Assembly: GCF_020080835.1 (NCBI RefSeq)
Contig: NC_058165.1
Coordinates: 20,160,643 to 20,224,642, forward strand
Reading direction: 5' to 3'
Length of the DNA: 64,000 nucleotides
DNA from: Cotesia glomerata
Taxonomy: Eukaryota; Arthropoda; Insecta; Hymenoptera; Braconidae
A program made the position numbers and the translations under genes. Below, piece by piece: positions 59,994-64,000 of the stretch. Within the stretch, counting starts at the first letter, position 1. Every line of letters begins with the position of its first letter. The notes under the pieces are model-generated. The model was given only the letters and a program-made list of their open reading frames with translations, ran no database searches and was not told where the DNA came from.

Positions 59994-61704
59994 TCTAAGG
60001 TAAAAGCCCCAATTATTGACGGGGGTCTAAATATTGACACCCTAAATTATTATTAAATATATTAAATTATCTGTAATAAGAATAACGATCAAATAAATTT
60101 TTATTAAATTCTAATTAATTAAAAAATTGAAAAAAATCACATTCAGTTCAAAATATTAAATATTAATTATTAAAAAAAAAATAAAGTTAGCACCAGTTCA
60201 TCAAATCAGCTTACGAGCGTCTATTTTCTTAACAACTTTGGTTAGAAAAGCATTTTTTTTAACTGCCGAGTTTAAATTAATTTTTTCATGTAATTATATG
60301 ATCTATTTTTTTTTTTTAATTAACAATATATGAAATATTTATAAAATTAAATAATCGAAATTAATTGTATGCTTTATGATATTTAAATAATGGGAGTCAA
60401 TAACTAGTTCATAATTTTTATGGTGAATCCCATATTGACAGCCAGTCGACAGCGCTATGACGCCTTTTTTTTTTAAGTATAAAATACGTTATATACGCGA
60501 TTATATTCAAGGCTTTTAACTGTCAAAAAACTCGGCGTGTTTTAGTGTTAAATAAGTTTTTAAATAAATTATTATATTTTTCATAATAATTATTCATTCA
60601 TAGAAATTATTATTAATTAACTTTAATAATATTGATTACTTTATATCAAGTTTTTGATAAATAACAATATAACCAAATGATTCGACGCATGTGCAGTAGG
60701 GGCGTCAATAATTGGGGTTACGGTACGTCAATAATTAGATCAATCAGTTTTTTAACCCGTCAATAATTGGTGTATCCAGATCATATATTTAATTATTTAA
60801 AATTAATTAGTAAATATCACTGATTATCATTTTAAAAAAAGAAATTGATTAGTTAAAACATTACTGAAGACATTACCGCAAACAAAATTCATCGATATTT
60901 ATATTTGATTGCTTAAAAAAAATGAAATCATAACTTTGTCTCTTATAGAGTCAATAATTGGGGCTTTTACCTTATATTATTAAGAGAATAAGCGAAATTT
61001 TGTGGCCAGTGTATTTATATAATAAAATGGGTTTTTATAGTAAAATTTGGTATCGTTGGAAAGGTCTTGACCTGAAGTTGTGCCTTTTCAATGTTTCATA
61101 TGCTTTTCTAAAATAGTTTATTTATTATAACAAATTTTCGAAGTAGTTATAAATAGATTCGAATTTAGCGATAAACAAAATTTGTTTATTTATTTATTTT
61201 GTTTTGTACACGTCAATGTGGTTATATGTCAAAAATAAATTTATATAATTAAGAGACTAAGAAAAATTTAGTAACGGGTATATCTTTATCGTAAATTCGG
61301 TTTGATATTTTTTAGCGATAGTTATTTATGATTTAAATAATTGAGAGAGAAAGGAAAATTTTGTGACGAGCTTATTATCATTTTTAAAGGAATTTTTATA
61401 GTTTAATTTGGTATCATCAGAAAGAAAGAGATAAGAATTAGTGCCTAGGTTTTATATATTTTTTAGAAAATTTGTTATTTCAAATTTTTGGAGGAGTTTT
61501 TAATAGTTTTTTGGTTCTATAAATTTATTCGGTCATGTTTGTCCATTAAATTATTTGTAATTGATCCTGTGATAGCACTATTATTTTTAAAATTTATTTA
61601 AAAAGTACCCAAACTATTAGTGTGATTAATATAAAAAAATCATTAAAGTTTCCTTATTCATAATTCGTAAATCTCGGTAGTCTTAATTGACTGCAGGTTG
61701 CTCA
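59994..61704 (+). mobile_element. Helitron with a TA-element in its first bases
   Basis: TC at 59994, then TA, then an AGGTAAAAG element (59998-60972), then TATATTATTAAGAG resumes. 3' part equals 1396-1853 but the hairpin is weaker (GCAGTC/..GACTGC variant) and the tip reads CTCA. The next Helitron starts immediately. Confidence 0.68.
59998..60972 (-). mobile_element. AGGTAAAAG TA-element (975 bp)
   Basis: Full copy, TA on both sides. The intact sequence of the adjacent Helitron start (TCTATATTATTAAG at 61705) is its empty site. Confidence 0.88.
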
Positions 61705-61770
61705 TCTATATTATTAAGAGAATAAGCGAAATTTTGTGGCCAGTGTATTTATATAATAAAATGGGTTTAT

Positions 61771-63578
61771 ATCCCGAGAAAAAATGTTTCTATATAATCA
61801 TACATGATTATATATAATCATATATGATTATATATGGAATCACTTATATAATTATATACAATTATATATGATCATACATAATTATATATAATCATACATG
61901 ATTATATATGGAATTGTATGTGAGGTTATATATAATCATATATAATTATATATGACTATATATGGAGCAATATACAACCATGCAGGATTATATATAGTTC
62001 CATATACAATTATATATAAGTATATAGAATTATATATAATCGTACATGATTATATATGGAATTGTATATGAGGTTATATATAATCATATATAATTATATG
62101 TGACTATATATGGAGCAATATACAACCATGCAGGATTATATAGTTCCATATATAATTATATATAGTTATATATAATCATGCATGATTATAAATGGAATTG
62201 TATATGAGGTCATATATAATTATATATGACTATATATGGAGGCGTATACAGCCAAGCAAGATTATATAGTTCCATATATAATTATATATAGTTATATATA
62301 ATCATACATGATTATATATGGAATTGTATATGAGGTCATATATAATCATATATATTATATATGACTATATATGGAGCAATATACAACCACACAGGATTAT
62401 ATATAGTTCCATATACAATTATATATAAGTATATAGAATTATATATAATCGTACATGATTATATATGGAATTGTATATGAGGTTATATATAATCATATAT
62501 AATTATATATGACTATATATGGAGCAATATACAACCATGCAGGATTATATATAGTTACATATACAATTATATATAAGTATATAGAATTATATAGAATCAT
62601 ACATGATTATATATGGAATTGTATATGAGGTTATATATAATCATATATAATTATATATGACTATATATGGAGCAATATACAACCATGCAGGATTATATAT
62701 AGTTACATATACAATTATATATAAGTATATAGAATTATATAGAATCGTACATGATGATATATGGAATTGTATATGAGGTTATATATAATCATATACAATT
62801 ATATATGACTATATATGGAGCAATATACAGCCATGCAAGATTGTATATAGTCCCATATATAATTATATATAAGTATATATAATTATATATGCTTATATAT
62901 AATTAACAGACATAAAATTTTTTCTTTGAAAAAAATTTTTTTGGTAATCACGAAAAGTGTAAAATGATGTTTATAATTAGGTTTAAATAATTCTGAAATA
63001 CAAAATTTGTTACATTTCCTATGAGATGTTTTGGTCTGCTCTGCTATTACCTAATAGTAAAATCATTATTTATTTTATCATTTAAATAAGTGTTATATTA
63101 TAATGAAATTCGGTAAAATAAATAAATTATGAATAATGACTATCCAAATATATATTAAAATCAATTTTTATATTCCATTTATGATAAACTCATATGATAC
63201 ATTATGTAGATCATAGAATCATTATTATCTAAGACAGCAGCACAGCAGACAGACACTTCAAGACGCACGGAGATCACCAAAGTTAAGCAGCATTGAGCAG
63301 GGTTAATAGTTGGATGGGTGACCGCTGGTGTTATAGCTATAAAATTATATCTAGATATTTTTTTTGCATTTTAATTGGTTACACAGAATTGCGTAGGACC
63401 ATATTAAATATTCTATCCATAAAATTAACCCAATAATTAATTAGATGTAATAAATATATAATTAAATATTGTTATATATAATTAGATATGATTATATTTG
63501 GCCATTTTTCATATATAATCATATATAACCAATTTATATATAAATTTATATAATTATATATAATCATTTTTTCTCGGG
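61771..63578 (+). mobile_element. CCCGAGAAAAAAT TIR element carrying 5S rRNA sequence, copy 2
   Basis: Same structure as 46194-48119, inverted: array of about seven TATATAAT-rich units with GGAGCAATATACAACCATG first, then the 5S-like block, then the TIR. The host Helitron copy at 60972-61060 lacks it. Confidence 0.82.
63269..63333 (+). ncRNA. 5S rRNA-derived fragment, copy 2
   Basis: GGAGATCACCAAAGTTAAGCAGC, then GGTTAATAGTTGGATGGGTGACCGC. Order, spacing and sequence match the A box, intermediate element and C box of animal 5S genes. The first ~45 nt and the last ~15 nt of 5S are missing or unrecognisable. Confidence 0.82.
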
Positions 63579-64000
63579 TATGGTTAAATTTGGTATCGTT
63601 GGAAAGGTATTGACCTGAAGTTGTGCCTTTTCAATGTTTCATATGCTTTTCTAAAATAGTTTATTTATTATAATAAATTTTCGAAGTAGTTATAAATAGA
63701 TTCGAATTTAGCGATAAACAAAATTTGTTTATTTATTTATTTTGTTTTTTACACGTCAATGTGGTTATATGTCAAAAATAAATTTATATAATTAAGAGAC
63801 TAAGAAAAATTTAGTAACGGATATATCTTTATCGTAAATTCGGTTTGATATTTTTTAGCGATAGTTATTTATGATTTAAATAATTGAGAGAGAAAGGAAA
63901 ATTTTGTGACGAGCTTATTATCATTTTTAAAGGAATTTTTATAGTTTAATTTGGTATCATCAGAAAGGTCGAGATAAGAAATAGTGCCTAGGTTTTATAT

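Larger units (their letters stand above)
61705..64000 (+). mobile_element. Second Helitron in tandem, runs off the window
   Basis: TCTATATTATTAAGAG at 61705 directly after the end of the first. Interrupted at 61771 by the 5S-bearing element, resumes at about 63581 with TTAAATTTGGTATCG and follows the first Helitron to the window end. Confidence 0.72.

Overview
The window looks like an AT-rich animal genome region, almost certainly arthropod. Three small spliced genes with GT-AG introns, TATA boxes and AATAAA/ATTAAA poly(A) signals show it is eukaryotic. The density of Helitrons, an R4/Dong-type retroelement, Penelope-type ribozyme ends and TA-target inverted-repeat elements fits an insect. 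A hymenopteran, perhaps a parasitoid wasp, is my best guess, from general familiarity and not from a diagnostic gene. There are no bacterial-type operons, and nearly all short open frames are noise in AT-rich repeats.

Host genes. Three paralogous two-exon genes encode tiny secreted six-cysteine peptides: about 61 aa on + (exons 13877-13975 and 18539-18625), about 57 aa on - (29959-30269) and about 57 aa on - (34376-34619). All have a signal peptide, a phase-0 intron ending exactly at the codon for the second cysteine, and spacing C-x6-C-x7-CC-x4-C-x7/8-C, an inhibitor-cystine-knot (knottin) pattern. Each has a TATA box about 30 bp before a plausible start site. The introns are 70 and 137 bp in two genes but 4.56 kb in the first, which has been inflated by nested transposons. 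A decayed inverted copy of that intron lies at 42950-44076.

Mobile DNA. The only long ORF (about 22578-25598) is a 5'-truncated R4/Dong-clade non-LTR retrotransposon (reverse transcriptase, CCHC finger, restriction-like endonuclease) sitting in a TAA microsatellite, the known target type of Dong. At least eight copies (some partial) of a ~1 kb element with a built-in ~500 bp palindrome are scattered through the window. Several inverted-repeat families with TA target duplications are nested up to four deep, and some are proved by paralogous empty sites. Helitrons (TC...CTAG with 3' hairpin) lie at 19.4-21.3, 50.4-52.2 and 60-64 kb. One inverted-repeat family (46.2-48.1 and 61.8-63.6 kb) carries a piece of 5S rRNA gene, and several others carry tRNA-like modules. 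Two inverted hammerhead-ribozyme motifs mark Penelope-type ends at 2.8 and 4.95 kb.

Layout: 0-13 kb nested repeats; 13-18.6 kb gene 1; 19.4-21.3 kb Helitron with tandem palindromes; 22.4-25.7 kb retrotransposon; 25.7-34.7 kb genes 2 and 3 with element clusters between; 35.3-40.4 kb multiply nested element; 41-45.5 kb decayed duplicate intron and TE ends; 46.2-48.1 kb 5S-bearing element; 49-52.2 kb palindromic element and Helitrons; 53.3-64 kb TA-elements, a tRNA-like foldback and tandem Helitrons.
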